DNA of 64,000 nt from Trichopria drosophilae (Eukaryota; Arthropoda; Insecta; Hymenoptera; Diapriidae). The notes below the pieces were generated by a model that worked only from the letters and a program-made list of their open reading frames with translations, did no database searches and was not told the origin of the DNA. Positions 1 to 12,009 of this stretch are shown here, in pieces. A program made the position numbers and the translations under genes. Position 1 is the stretch's first letter. Every line of letters begins with the position of its first letter. Location: NCBI GenBank assembly GCA_030407085.1, contig CM059582.1, forward strand, positions 93,689,001-93,753,000, in the 5' to 3' direction.

Positions 1-1824
1 ATTTCTAAGGGTTTACGAGGCCTGATATGTAAATTTCATTGCATGCGTCTACTTTAGAAAAATTAACAAGGGATTACGAGGCCTGAAATGTAAATTTCAT
101 TGCATACGGTAGCTTTAGAAAATTTTACAAGGCATTATGAGGGCAAAAATGAAAATTTCATTGCATACGCTAGCTTTAGATAAATTTACAAGTCATTACG
201 AGGGCAAAAATGAAAATTTTATTGCATGCACCTGATTAAGAAAAATTGACAAGGAATTGCGGGGCCAGAAATGTAAATTTCACTGCATACGCTAGCTTGA
301 AAAAAATTCACAAGGGGTTACGAGGATAGAAATGTAAATTTCACTGCATTTACTAGCTTAAGAAAAATTTACAGGGGATTACGAGGCCAGAAATGTAAAT
401 TTCACTGTATACGCTAGCTGGAAAAAAATTCACAAGGGGTTACGAGGATAGAAATGTAAATTTCACTGCATTTACTATCTTAAGAAAAATTTACAGGCGA
501 TTACGAGGCCAGAAATGTAAATTTCACTGCATACGCTGGCTTAAGAAAAATTTACAGGGGATTACGAGGGCAGAAATGTAAATTTCACTGCATACGCTAG
601 CTTGAAAAAAATTCACAAGGTGTTACGAGGATAGAAATGTAATTTTCATTGCATACGCTTGATTTAGAAAAATTTACAAGAGGTTACGAGGCCAAAAATA
701 AAAACTTCATTGCATGCGTCTAATTTAGAAAAATTGACAAGGGATTACGAGGCCAGAAATGTAAAGTTTATTGCATACGCTAGCTTTAGAAAAATTTACA
801 AGTCATTACGGGGCAAAAATGAAAATTTCATTGCATGCACCTGATTAAGAAAATATGACAAGGGACTGCGCGGCTAGAAATATAAATTTTATTGCATACC
901 CTTGCTTTAGAAAAACTTACAAGGAGATACGAGGCCAAAAATGATAATTTAATTGCATGCGTCTAATTTAATAAAATTGACAGGGAATTGCGAGGACAGA
1001 AATGTAAATTTCACTGCATATGCTAGCTTGAAAAAAATTCACAAGGGGTTACGAGGATAGAAATGTAAATTTCACTGCATTCGCTAGCTTAAGAAAAATT
1101 TACAGGGGATCACGAGGCCAGAAATGTAAATTTCACTGCATACGCTTGATTTAGAAAAATTCACAAGGAGTTACGACGCAAAAAATGAAAATTTCATTCC
1201 ATACTTCTGATTTAGAAAAATTGACAAGGGATTACGAGGCCAGAAATTTTAATTTTATTGCATACGCTAGCTTTAGATAAATTTCTAAGGGTTTACGAGG
1301 CCTGATATGTAAATTTCGTTGCATGCGTCTGCTTCAGAAAAATTAACGAGGGATTACGAGGCCTGAAATGTAAATTTCATTGCATACGCTAGCTTTAGAT
1401 AAATTTACATGTCATTACGAGGGCAAAAATGAAAATTTCATTGCATGCACCTGATTAAGAAAAATTGACAAGGAATTGTGAGGCCAGAAATGTAAATTTC
1501 ACTGCATACGCTGGTTTAAGAAAAATTTACAGAGGATTACGAGGCCAGAAATGTAAATTTCATTGCATGCGCTAGCCTTAGATAAATTTACAAGTCATTA
1601 CGAGGCCAGAAATGTAATTTTCTTTGCATACGCTACCTTTAGATAAATTTTACAAGGCATTATGAGGGCAAAAATGAAAATTTCATTGCATACACCTGAT
1701 AAGGAAAACTTGACAAGGGGTTACGAGGCCAAAAATAAAAATTTCATTGCATGCGTCTGATGTAGAAAAATTGACCAGGGATTACGAGGCCAGAAATTTT
1801 AATTTTATTGCATACGCTAGCTTT
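1..1824. repeat. 60-bp satellite array, left block
   Basis: About thirty head-to-tail copies of a unit of roughly 60 bp fill this block. Recurring landmarks in each unit are ATTACGAGG, then GAAATGTAAATTTCA, TTGCATACGCTAGC and TTTAGAAAAATTTACA. Copies differ by scattered substitutions and small indels; variants with ATAGAAATG or GCAAAAATG recur, suggesting interleaved sub-families. No ORF is supported inside. The block begins before the window and is cut at 1825 by the LTR element; the same satellite resumes at 12810. Confidence 0.95.
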
Positions 1825-1828
1825 ATAT

Positions 1829-2738
1829 TGTGACGTAGTCACATATCGAGCCGGTAACTCCAACCGGGGAGGGCGTTCTGAGGGAATCCTTGCCCCTATT
1901 CGCCGCTGCTCTCGCCCGCCGTACCGGGGATACGCTTCATGGAGGTTCATACCTCCCCGCCGTCGCTCCTCTCGTCAGTCGCCGTCGGGAGTTCCTTCCC
2001 CACAGACGGAGCCGAGTGACGCCGGGACTTTCCTCTCTTTCTCTCCGCAAATGGAAGCCGAGCCGATTGACTCGATCGAGTATCTCTCTCTCTCCCTCTC
2101 CGAAGGAGAAGCCGGTACGCGCGGGCCGCGCGACCGTCACGCTTCTCCCTCCTTCCACGGGTCACCCCCCAGCATCGGGCCCCGAGGTGGCGCTGGAGCG
2201 CCTTCACGGACAGAGAGGATCGACGGAGACGCCATTCTGTCACGGGCCGCGACTCAATCTAGGTTGAATTCCATCACGGACCGCGAACCAGCGAACATAA
2301 AACGAGAACAGTTTATTCCGGGCGTACGAGTGCGACAACCTGCTCACACCGCGCTACCGTGAGATAGTGCCAGTGAACCAGGGAGACAGAGTGCCTTCAG
2401 CAGTGCCCCTGGATGCCAGAGCCAGTTCCAGGACACCTGCAACCTCCGTTTTCACGGCGAGGATCACCAGGCATCTCATCACCCAACTCCACTTGTGTAA
2501 TTGCTATTGGACTTTACCCCCCCCCCCTTTTCATTGTTCGGTTTTGCTGACTATTGCCGCGATTTACTTTCTTCGGTCATTTTCTATAGTGACAGTTCCC
2601 TTCGCGAGATTAGAGCCCGCGCCATTTGCAATTGTGGAAATATTGTACTTCGAGTTAACGGAAATATAGTAGTCCTAGACACATCACTTGTGTAACGAAT
2701 TTATTTTGCATTTACCCTTCCAGGGGGGGGGGGTTATA
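1829..2738 (+). repeat. 5' LTR of the gypsy element
   Basis: It starts with the palindromic TGTGACGTAGTCACA and ends near GGGTTATA. It matches 12010-12805 throughout except for scattered substitutions, homopolymer-length differences (C tract near 2516, G tract near 2723) and about 120 bp around 2117-2236 that are absent from the 3' copy. The ORFs inside this LTR have no recognisable product and are treated as chance. Confidence 0.9.
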
Positions 2739-2741
2739 AAA

Positions 2742-2758
2742 TGGCATCCTTGGTGGGG
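2742..2758 (+). other. Candidate primer binding site
   Basis: TGGCATCCTTGGTGGGG begins 3 bases after the 5' LTR. TGG directly after an LTR is the expected complement of a tRNA CCA end. The priming tRNA was not identified. Confidence 0.55.
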
Positions 2759-2759
2759 A

Positions 2760-4776
2760 ATCTAAAAAGATTTCCCAAAAATTATAAACATTTTTGTGTG
2801 TAAGTGGAAATTTGTATCGTGGGAAGTTCGCCGGAGAAAGTTTCGTTCGTGTTTCGCGTTTTTTTCAGTTCCGACTGCGTTTTTCGCGACCCCTCTTTTT
2901 CCCTTGGCGTAATAATTAATCTTAAGACTAGATTATATACATATGTGCATTGAATGTGTTTCCTTTCCGTCCTTCAGATTTCCCTCGCTACTCCTCTCCC
3001 TCCACAATAACAATTCTGAGCTCATAAAGCTGGCCTGGAGGTAACGTGACGTCATACGACGTCCGCATTGTTGTCCCGAACCAATTCCGGGTATTACGGA
3101 ATATTAAGTGATGAATAATAGTAATATCATATTGAATTTCGAGAGATTATGAAAGATATTTTCTTTTTGGTGTTTTGAATTCAAATCGTTTATCATGTTC
3201 AAAAAATTTTTTGTATAAATAAATTTTCGAGTTTGAATTTGCACCGTTTGAAAATAATTAATTATTTAATATATTATTTCGAAGTTGTATATCATAACGA
3301 TAATCATTTTTCAGAAATTGAAAACAACTTCGAAAATAAATAAAGTTAATCTCCAGTAAATTAGTTGTGAGCTTTGTAAACAATAACGAAGCCGTAACTT
3401 TCGTCAGTAAACAATAGATTTCCTTTCGGCGTATTCCGAGAAATTCTCGGGAACGACCTTGTTTACGTTTGTTCCCAACCGATCTCCCTGAATATTGCTA
3501 TATAGATTTATGATTGTAATAATTCGTTTCATGAATAATACGAAGGTATACTTGTGTTTACCTTTTCAGCATTTATTATTCTCTCTATGGTCTTCCCCCG
3601 TATCCCCCTACGGGCCGATGATTACGTTGGCCTAAGCAAATGTTGTCGTCCCTGGAATAATTAATATTCGAAAATACCGGAAAATAAATAACGTACTTTT
3701 CCAGTTATTTTTCAACACTCATTTATAATACTTAGTAACTTAGAATTCTTTTTATCAAAATAAACTTTCTTTTCAATTCTGATCTAGTTTTCCACCGACT
3801 TTTTTTTATATAACCGATTTTATGACCCGATTTTTTATATATAACTCGTCTATGTATCGGTCATTTTGCGGACTTCGGGAAAAATTAAATTTGGTCTTTT
3901 TGGATCTTATCAAGCTTAACTAGGCTGCGTGCCTATCCTAACCCAACCCTACCAAACCTCGCCTAGACCTAGTTGTGCCTAAAGTTTGGTGCGAAATTAT
4001 GTTCCCTATAGCAAGAACAAAGGGTCCGCATAATGCCCATCATGTATAAAAAAAAAGTCATCGAAATGACCAGAAAACATACTTTCTTTTCGCGGACGGT
4101 CCGCGAAATGACAAAAAGTCCGCAAAATGACCGATCTGTTTAAAAAAAAGTCCGCAAAATGACCATAATATGTATATATATATTGTATGTACCAGTGCAG
4201 CGACCCGAAGAATTTTCTAGAACACCCGTCCTATCGCGGTGCGCGATCCCCTACCCTTTGCGGTTTGGATTATTGCAACCGTTGTCGAGGCGTCAGCTGC
4301 GACAGATAACTGTCGCGCGCCTCTGTAAATAAAAAAGTTTTGGCATCTGGGGAAAATCCCCCCCCTGCTTCTTTTTCTTTTGTGACTTTTTTGTTGTTTT
4401 GGCTTGTGCTCTCGCTTTTATTCTGCGCCTATTTTTGAGAGCTTTTGGCTATCGGTCCGCGGAGGCCTGAATTACATTTTCTTCCCTCTAAAATTTTTTT
4501 TTGTTTCGTTTTTGGTTTTTTTTTTTTTTTGGTAACGTGAGTAACGCGTTCCCTTAGCGCCAGATATCCGCTTTTGAACCCATATCAGCGAAGCCGAGTT
4601 TTCTTTTTTTTTCTGAGCTTCGTATTCGTTTTTTTGCATAAGTTGGACCACAGGTCGTTCGATTTACGAATCCGGCAGCTCGACGTAGAATCTCGAACTG
4701 CGCGGTGACCTTGAGGAGCGTCCGAACTTATTCTTCTTTTTTTTTCTCTCTTCTTTTTGTAGCGCGTTTCGGGACA
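2760..4776. other. Long untranslated leader of the gypsy element
   Basis: About 2 kb without a supported ORF, AT-rich with T homopolymers. A pyrimidine-rich run ending in TTTTTGTAG at 4742-4762, just before the gag ATG, looks like a splice acceptor. An inverted-repeat unit (3858-4133) sits inside the leader and may be a separate small insertion. Confidence 0.6.
3858..4133. mobile_element. Candidate MITE with 18-bp terminal inverted repeats
   Basis: CGGTCATTTTGCGGACTT at 3858 is repeated as its exact reverse complement ending at 4133, and AT lies outside both ends. Extra copies of the motif GTCCGCAAAATGACC occur at the right side (near 4151), so the right border is not certain. It encodes nothing. 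Alternatively it is a set of inverted motifs belonging to the retrotransposon leader. Confidence 0.4.
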
Positions 4777-6921
4777 ATGGATACATTGCTATCCACTCCC
4801 ACTAGTTCCCCGGCAACGGTGGTGCCCACGTTAACGGTGGTAACCCCCACCACTACCTCAAGACACCCATCTATTACGACGACACCCGTAGCATTTTCGG
4901 CTACCGCGACTTACGTCACCCCCTCCCGCGCGGCGGGGTGGAAAATCGCTAGCCTTGCCCAAATCTCGGCAATACGCGCGGAGATCTACCGAATAGTCGA
5001 TCTACGCGATCTTATCGGTAGATGCGATAAGGCCGAGCTCCTGATCGCCGGATCAGTGGAGGTAATCCGGGATCGGCTGGTGCGGTACACCATTTTGCGG
5101 CGATTCCCGGATACCCCGGTCGAGTGGAACGCCAGTGCGGATGGGCGCGGTGATCAACCCCCCTATACGTTGTCCGAAGCGGTAGGTTGTCCCATAATAG
5201 GCACCATTTTGGGCGATTCGATGAATTCGACCTACCCGGGTCACGCGGAGCTTCCGCCGACGTCACGCCTAGGAGCTTTCACGTTCGCCGCCCACGGATT
5301 ACCGTCGGATCGATCGCGCGCCTACTATCGGGACCCGATCTCGTTCGGAGAGGGGGAGAGTTTCCGGTTTCCGATGGCGGACACCTCCACGCACCCAGCC
5401 GGTCGAATAAGTCACGCGTCCGTAGCCCCCCCTCGCGACGACCGCCGCGAAGACGACCCTCAACCAGAGGGTCGTACCGTGAACGACTATAACCCGTCGA
5501 ATCGGCTAATCGGGAATGACCCTGCACAAGGTGGGGCACGTGACCCCACCTAGTCGGCCCCTGAGCCTTTCCGACCGAGTGCTGCCTCGGGTGGAACACA
5601 GGATGAGCCGCAGCTCTCACGGGCGGGTATTTTCGGTCCCCCACCTCGTGACAATTTCGACTCACGTCACGTGGACCCCTTTCGTTCATTGGCAACGAGC
5701 CAACCCCCACCTCGTCGCTCAACCGCAGGTTCGTCAAGTGTGCACTTCCCGGCAGATCTCACTTATGATTTATCGCCTCACCAACCTCGGTATAATAGCA
5801 CTCGGGTCGGCCACCCCCACTCCTCTCATCCCGTCGATGGCAATGCGTCACAACCAGGAGGGTCATTCAACCCCAGCTTGTCAATGTCCAGCGTTCGTTG
5901 GCACAAAACCGCGATCGAACACTGGAGGACGCATGGGCCACGCTATTCAGGGGAGGAGGGGGAAGATGCCGAGGAATTCCTCGTCAAATTAGGTGAATAT
6001 GTCACCAGCCGGGATTTGACAGAGGAGGACCTCCTGCGCGCCCTACCCGAAGCGTTTAGGGGATCGGCCCTTAATTGGTACCGGGTGGAAAAAGCCAGTT
6101 GGAGCACCTACTCCGGGTTCGTGTGATATTTCCGCGATGCCTTTGGTCAACGCCACCTGGAAGCCAGCATCAAAAGGGAGATTACCCTGCGCACCCAAGG
6201 GCCCGAGGAGCCCATACGGGAATATTTAGTCTTCCTACCCAGTCTCTTTAATTTACTTACGTTCCCCCCGGCTCTAGAGGAACAGTTAGACATCGCGGTA
6301 CAGAATCCGCACCCCGGTCTCGCACGAAAAATCGAGCGTGACTCCGTGTACGATTTTTCCGACCTATTGAGAATTGGTAGACAAGTGGAAGGGGCCGAAA
6401 ATCAGGAGAGGGTATATCGGCCCCCTCCCGCGGCTTATCAATCGGCTTTCCCCGCTTTTGAGTATACGCCGAAGGCGAGGCGGGGAAAGGGAAAGCTGGC
6501 CCTTGCGACTCCTACCGTCAAGCCGGCCCTGAAGGAATCCGCCGCCCCCGCGCCCTTGCAGCCGCCCTCCCCCAGGGGAGAGGAAGCTGCGCCGGTAATG
6601 CGGGCCGCGAGCAATAGAGCTCCAAAACGACCCCCTTCGGTAAAACCCCTATCGCCGCGTAAACTTTCGGGAACTTCTAGTACGCCTCCGTTCCAAAGGC
6701 TACCTCGTCTGATGGACGTGGAGCCGAGGGAACCTCCACCCCCGGTGACCACGTCACCTCCGGCACGTAAGCTCGTCCGTTGCTACAATTGCAAACAGTC
6801 GGGTCACGTGTTTCGCGAGTGCCCCCACCCATTGGGGTACTTCTGTCGCATCTGCGGCTACCCAGGCCGAGATGCAAATAACTGTCCGGCGTGCGCGCGT
6901 AAAAGGTCGGGAAACTGCTAA
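4777..6921 (+). pseudogene. gag: gag polyprotein, two nonsense codons
   Basis: One reading frame runs from the ATG at 4777 (context ACAATGG) to the TAA at 6919. It is interrupted by TAG at 5551 and TGA at 6124, with no frameshift. The start was chosen at 4777 because upstream sequence is pyrimidine-rich and splice-acceptor-like. The N-terminal part is rich in Ser/Thr/Pro; the middle (around 5880-6320) shows the retrotransposon Gag pattern with an alpha-helical capsid region containing FGQRHLEASIKREI. The C-terminal part (6769-6900) has a CCHC knuckle, CYNCKQSGHVFRECP, followed by a second variant knuckle, CRICGYPG with a late CPAC, as in insect gypsy elements. It would form the virus-like particle and bind RNA. 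Confidence 0.85.
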
Positions 6922-7201
6922 AGGGGGGGACGGTGTCCCCGAGACCCCCCCTAGCACACCGGTCTTCACGCCCTCTCCAGTCGCGGAATACGGCTAGCCC
7001 AACTGCCGATAAAAAGACCGCGCTTACTGGTTATTCAGCTGCTGTACAGCGGTTTTCCACCCGTCGTACTCCCCTAGTATCAAATAAAAGATCTGCGTCA
7101 ATAGAATCACGTAAAACGAATCTTGGGATTGTAGACTCCGATCCGCGTCCCCACTTACGCGAGCTTCGCGATCATATTTAGGGGTTGCATGTCGCGAGAT
7201 C

Positions 7202-7680
7202 GTCTCCCAGTTCTTGAGACCCAGCGAAGAACAGGTTAAGGTCGCGAATGGTGCGGTAGTCCCCCTAGACGGTATCGTGACCCTCGCAATGACTCTCTAT
7301 GGTCAAACCAAGAATTTTGACATGCGGGTTGCCCCTATCCACTATGTATGTGTATTGGATATGGATTTCATGCGGCTATTCGGTCTCGAGTTAGATACCG
7401 ATAGCAATTCGTGGAGTAGTCGAATAGGCACCCCCTACTCGCTAACGGACACCAGTATTCCGTTAATGGCCCAAGCAGTAGATGAGTGCGCTGGCTTGGT
7501 TCCCCCCTCCAAAGAAACCGCTCCACGGCTAAGGAGGCTGCTTCATCGCTATTATCCCGCGACTAGGACCCCTACTATCGGTGTAACGCGCCTCACGCAG
7601 CACACCATCGACGTACAGGGTCATCCTACTATTCGCCAGAAGGCTCGTCTACTTTCCCCCTACATGTTGAAGGTGGCCCA
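7202..7680 (+). pseudogene. pol: Retropepsin C-terminal half and N-terminal stub of reverse transcriptase
   Basis: This frame (+2) reads through the C-terminal lobe of an aspartic protease (VLDMDFMRLFGLELD is the usual G-x-DFL-like element). It then enters the connector with IRQKARLLSP that precedes the RT fingers in gypsy elements. The catalytic DTG/DSG triplet is not visible in frame upstream, so the protease N-terminus is decayed. The frame breaks at about 7683, exactly where RT should begin; the sequence then jumps to RNase H in another frame. The YxDD-bearing RT palm is absent. Confidence 0.75.
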
Positions 7681-7683
7681 GGA

Positions 7684-9447
7684 CGCGTGGCCGTGAAGAA
7701 GTACAGACCCTATATAGAGGGGACACACTTTAGAATTATAACGGATCATAGTAGCCTGCAATGGTTGAGGAATCTGCGTGATCCGACCGGCAGACTAGCA
7801 CGGTGGGCCCTGGCCATGCAGGCCTATGATATGAAAATCGAGCATAGAAAGGGTACCCTTAACGTGGTGCCCGATGCTCTTTCGCAGATGTACGAGAACC
7901 TTGATGAAGCCCTTTGTGCCCTTGGAGATACAGAGGATAAGTGGTATACTCAGAAACTGGAGAATATTCGAAAGTTCCCTTCGAAATACTCCGATTGGCG
8001 CATCGAAGACGACCGAATATATTTCCACCGACCACACCCTATTATCGAAGCTGCCGTGAGCGACCTCGACGCCTGGAAGCTAGTCCTTCCCGCGGACACG
8101 CGTGCTCGTGCCCTGAGTGACGCACACGATTGTCCGCAAGCCGGCCACTTAGGAGTGGATAAGACGTATCACCGTCTTATCCAGGACTTCTACTGGCCCG
8201 GTGTCTTCTAGGACGTCGCAAGGTTCATCGCCCGTTGTCCCGAGTGCCAGAGACAAAAAGTCTCCCAGCAGGCCCCTACGGGACTCATGTGTGAGAGAAC
8301 GACCGAAGGTCCGTGGATGACAGTCAGTTCCGATGTCATGGGACCATTTCCCCCCAGTAAGCGTCAAAATCAATTCGTGGTAGTTTTCCAGGATATGTTC
8401 ACGAAATATATAGAAGTGAAACCCCTCCGTGCAGCCACTGGATCGGCTATTATGGCCGCTTTCGATAGTCTCGTGATAAATAGATGGGGTTGCCCAAAGT
8501 ATTTTCTATCGGATAATGCGAAACAATACGATGACTCGCATGTAAAGACGCATTTGAGTCAATTGGGTATTGTTTCCGCTCGGACTCCCCCCTACCACGC
8601 ACAGGCCAACCCAGTCGAGAGGGTTAATAGAACCCTCAAGACGATGATGTGTACGTTCGTGTCGCATGATCATCGCGACTGGGATGCGCATCTTGAGGAA
8701 TTGACATTCCCTCTCAATACCGCTGTCCAATCATCGACCAAGATGACTCCCGCATTTCTTAATTACGGTCGCAACCCGGTAGCGATTAGGAATTTGCGTA
8801 CTGACCTTCCCCCTCCCTCGCTCACGCTCCCTAAGGATCCGGAGTTCTGGCGTGATCGGATGAGGAGGCTACCGTTAATTCACGATTGGGTACATCGTAA
8901 TCTTGAGCTCGCCGCGACGCGCCAAGCCGAGTATTATAATCGTTCCCACCGAGAAGTAAAATACCAGGTGGGTGACCTCGTGCTACGTGGCATCCGTTTC
9001 CTTTCGTCGGGGATTCAAAATTTCGCGGCCAAACTCGCGCCCAAATTTAGCGGCCCCCACCGTATTCTGCGGGTAATCTCTCCCGTTGTCTTTGAGCTCG
9101 ACGACCCCGAGAGTCGTCGGAACCCTAGGGCCCATATTAAAGATTTGAAACCGTATCACGCCCCCGACGAGGGAAGTCATTCTACAAATGACCGGACCGT
9201 GTCGACTAATACGCACGAAAACCCTCATAGCCCTCGGTCGAAACCAGCTATTCCGAATCCGGTGAGTACCGACCCGGTGCCGCGTCGCCATGATCGACCT
9301 CCCAAACTAGAGAAATGCCCCCCTGCCCGAGTAAAAGACAACGTGCGCCACGCCACGGCGTGGCCCACCTCACGGCAAGGCCGCCGAAGACAGTCGAACC
9401 GACTTCCACTCGCAGGTGTGCGCCTTCCCCACCCCAACCATTATTAG
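7684..9447 (+). pseudogene. pol: RNase H C-terminal part plus integrase
   Basis: Frame +1 begins inside RNase H (FRIITDHSSLQWL, then EHRKGTLNVVPDALSQ). It continues into a gypsy integrase with an HHCC zinc-binding region (AGHLGVDKTYHRL; CPECQ), a catalytic core with Asp in TVSSDVMGP, Asp in FLSDNAKQYD and Glu in NPVERVNRTLK, and a GPY/F-like C-terminus (VGDLVLRG; KLAPKFSGPHRI). An in-frame TAG at 8209 lies between the zinc-finger histidines and cysteines. The usual SDNG motif here reads SDNA. Together with the missing RT, this makes pol non-functional. Confidence 0.88.
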
Positions 9448-12009
9448 AACGACGTTATGGTCTACGATCCCGTAGGACCTAACGGCTGCACTGGTACCCC
9501 TATGTTTTTCAAAAGTGCCCCCGAGGATAATACACTGGTTTAAATACCACTAATGTACCATGCGTATAGAAAAAGCAAGATGACATTGCGATAAACTTTG
9601 CGATAAACTTTGCGATAAACTTTGCGATAAACTTTGCGATAAACTTTGAGATAAACTTTGCGATAAACTTTGCGACAAACTTTGCGATAAATATCGCGAG
9701 ATACATTGAGCTATATATTTCGAGTTTTCGTAAAGACGTTTTTGTTTGAGTTGTTTTCAATGATTTGCTGTATATCGCGTTTACCTCTCACAACTGCCGT
9801 CTCTCGCTCCGCGAAGCGATGATGACGCGATGATTACCGCCCTCTTCTTCAACACGATTGTGTTTGGTTGCCCCTTGCGTTTAAGTTGTCCCTTCGGTAC
9901 AAAAATCCAGATACGTGCGAGCACGGATGTCTAATAGTAGAATCGACCTTAAGCTCCTAGAGTTGAGCATTTATCATATGAAGCCGCTTAATTCAGTCGT
10001 AAGGAACGTAAGCGCGTTTTTCAGTTTTCATTTGCGATTTGTGTCAGTCCATCGCGTTCAAATATTAATAATAGATCAATTTTTTTTTTGTTACGACCTA
10101 TCGTCGTCAATCACGTTCCGATTGCTTCGGATAGCGATATTTCTGTGTTTCGATCTGCCACTTTTACACGTAATTAGCCGATCTAATAAAAATCCCCGAC
10201 TATGTTACTTTACGATTTGATACACAAACTCAATACAATTTTCTTTTTTTTTTGGTGTCGTGGCTCAGTACCCGACAATACCGAGTGAGTTTCTGTTACG
10301 TGCCCCAGTGGCCGCAAAGGAAAAGTTAGTTCAGTTGCGCTAAATCATATGGTCGAGTTTGATTTCGGGGAATCGCAACCGTCCCTTAAAAATTTTCTTT
10401 TGTGAATTAGCACCTACGCACTCTGAGTATGCGAGTAACTTTGATTTGCGTAAACTCGCGGTTCTGTTCAATAATTTGAAGGTCACTAAGTCGTGGCTAG
10501 TAGTTAATTTATTCGGGACCTACGCTAACTCGCGTAGGGAGCGAATTTGGAGCTTGGCTCACGCCTAATTGTGCAGATTCTTAATTAATATTTGTGTCTT
10601 TGCGATACGTTTTTGAAAAAAAAGGGTCGTCGTCCCATGACGTTTTCGTTGGGCCATCTGTCGCTCTAACGAACGGACTTTCAGTAGATTTATTCAGTAT
10701 AGTGGTGGTAGTAGTGCATTATGTCGAAAGCCGGCTTGGACGCACGCAGTTGAAACTTAAAGCTTAATTCGCGGTGATTCGCGCATACATTGTGCTAAGT
10801 CACGTTTTCGAGTACTTAAATTTCTGCGTCGCGATAAACCGCGATCTTGTCGAGTCAATTTAGTATCAATCGCGATAAGAATACAGTCGAGGTATCTGCT
10901 GTCCCTTCGCGTTTTGTTGGCCCGGAAATTATCGTGCCGTTGTATAATATGCTATTGCAGATGCGCTTCGCAGTTGCGTAATCTGCCTAGCATGACACGA
11001 TAGGACCCCCCTAAGTCTATCGAATGGTCGCCTAATGTGGGTCGAAACCTCCATAGCCCGACGTGACATCATCACCTACGAATCTACGAGTATAGAGTTT
11101 GCCCGGAGATACTTCCAGATCTGGCTAATGTTTTAATTTCAGGTAGGCCTCCTAACGCTAGTCTTATCGCTTCATGTTCGTAAATGATAGCCACTCGTGC
11201 TGTGGAGTAGTAAACCCTGCAAATTTCGTCGGAACTTAGTATTTTAGGAAATCCAGCGAGTTGACATTTCCTCGCCGCTGTCCCGTTGCATTCAGTTGGC
11301 CCCACGACGAAAATAGCCGCTACCCCATCGTGAGCATGGATCGACCGCATCAGCATATGTCATCTCAAATTCTTTGTTGTCGTTGCGTATCGTACTGTCC
11401 CTCTTTTCTTTTGTCACGCGATTCCTCTTCATTCCATCCTTCTCTCCATCCTCTACGACGTCTTAGCTGGTATGATGATTGTAAAGGTATGGAACTGGAA
11501 GAGGCGAATCCCAATCGTGCGATAGAAATTAAGGCCTAGTTATAAGTCACACTGTATCAGTCAGATGGCGATTTTGCTATCCCGGGTGAACAGGGAAGTA
11601 ACCCGTAGAACCTGTCACTTTTTTTTATGTATCGCCTAGTTGCGATTTTTTATTTTTCTAGTATCTGCGACTCTATCTAACCTTAGTGGAGAGTATTATT
11701 GCGATATTTCGTTTTTTTTGGGTTATGAGTTGTGGCGATGGTATGTTTGCGACTTTGCGTACGGTGCTTCTAATGGCTATTTAGCTACCTCACTGTATAG
11801 GCCTACGGCCAATTCGTTCCCAGTGGCGAAGGAGACGCCTCTGCTGGCTTTGTGAAGTGTTCTAGATTTAAGTACAGTGCTCCCTAGTGACAATTATCGA
11901 GATGGACCGGTTTATTGAAGTGTTCCCCAGTGAAGTGCCTCTCAGGACATTTAATGTGACACTCGTACACCCCGCTATCGAGGGTGTACTCGAGTCAGGC
12001 CCGGGGGTT
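9448..12009. other. 3' non-coding part of the gypsy element
   Basis: About 2.5 kb without a supported gene between integrase and the 3' LTR. Short ORFs at 9915-10220 and 10359-10568 show no recognisable domain and no envelope features (no clear signal peptide, fusion motif or cysteine pattern). A purine-rich GGCCCGGGGG directly before the LTR at about 12000-12007 is a weak polypurine-tract candidate. Confidence 0.6.
9586..9690. repeat. 12-bp minisatellite
   Basis: Nine or so tandem copies of TTTGCGATAAAC, with single-base variants (GAGATA, GCGACA) towards the right end. It lies in the non-coding 3' part of the retrotransposon. Confidence 0.93.

Noticed and set aside
1..1824. Regular repeats resembling a CRISPR array
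   Set aside because: The whole 60-bp unit repeats, without unique spacers, and the setting is eukaryotic; it is a tandem satellite.
1808..2695. ORFs of up to 184 codons in the 5' LTR (and their copies at 11887-12765)
   Set aside because: They lie in LTRs in several overlapping frames, have low-complexity composition and no domain; chance ORFs in GC-rich sequence.
9915..10568. Possible env gene of the gypsy element
   Set aside because: Short ORFs of 69-101 codons without signal peptide, cysteine pattern or fusion motif.
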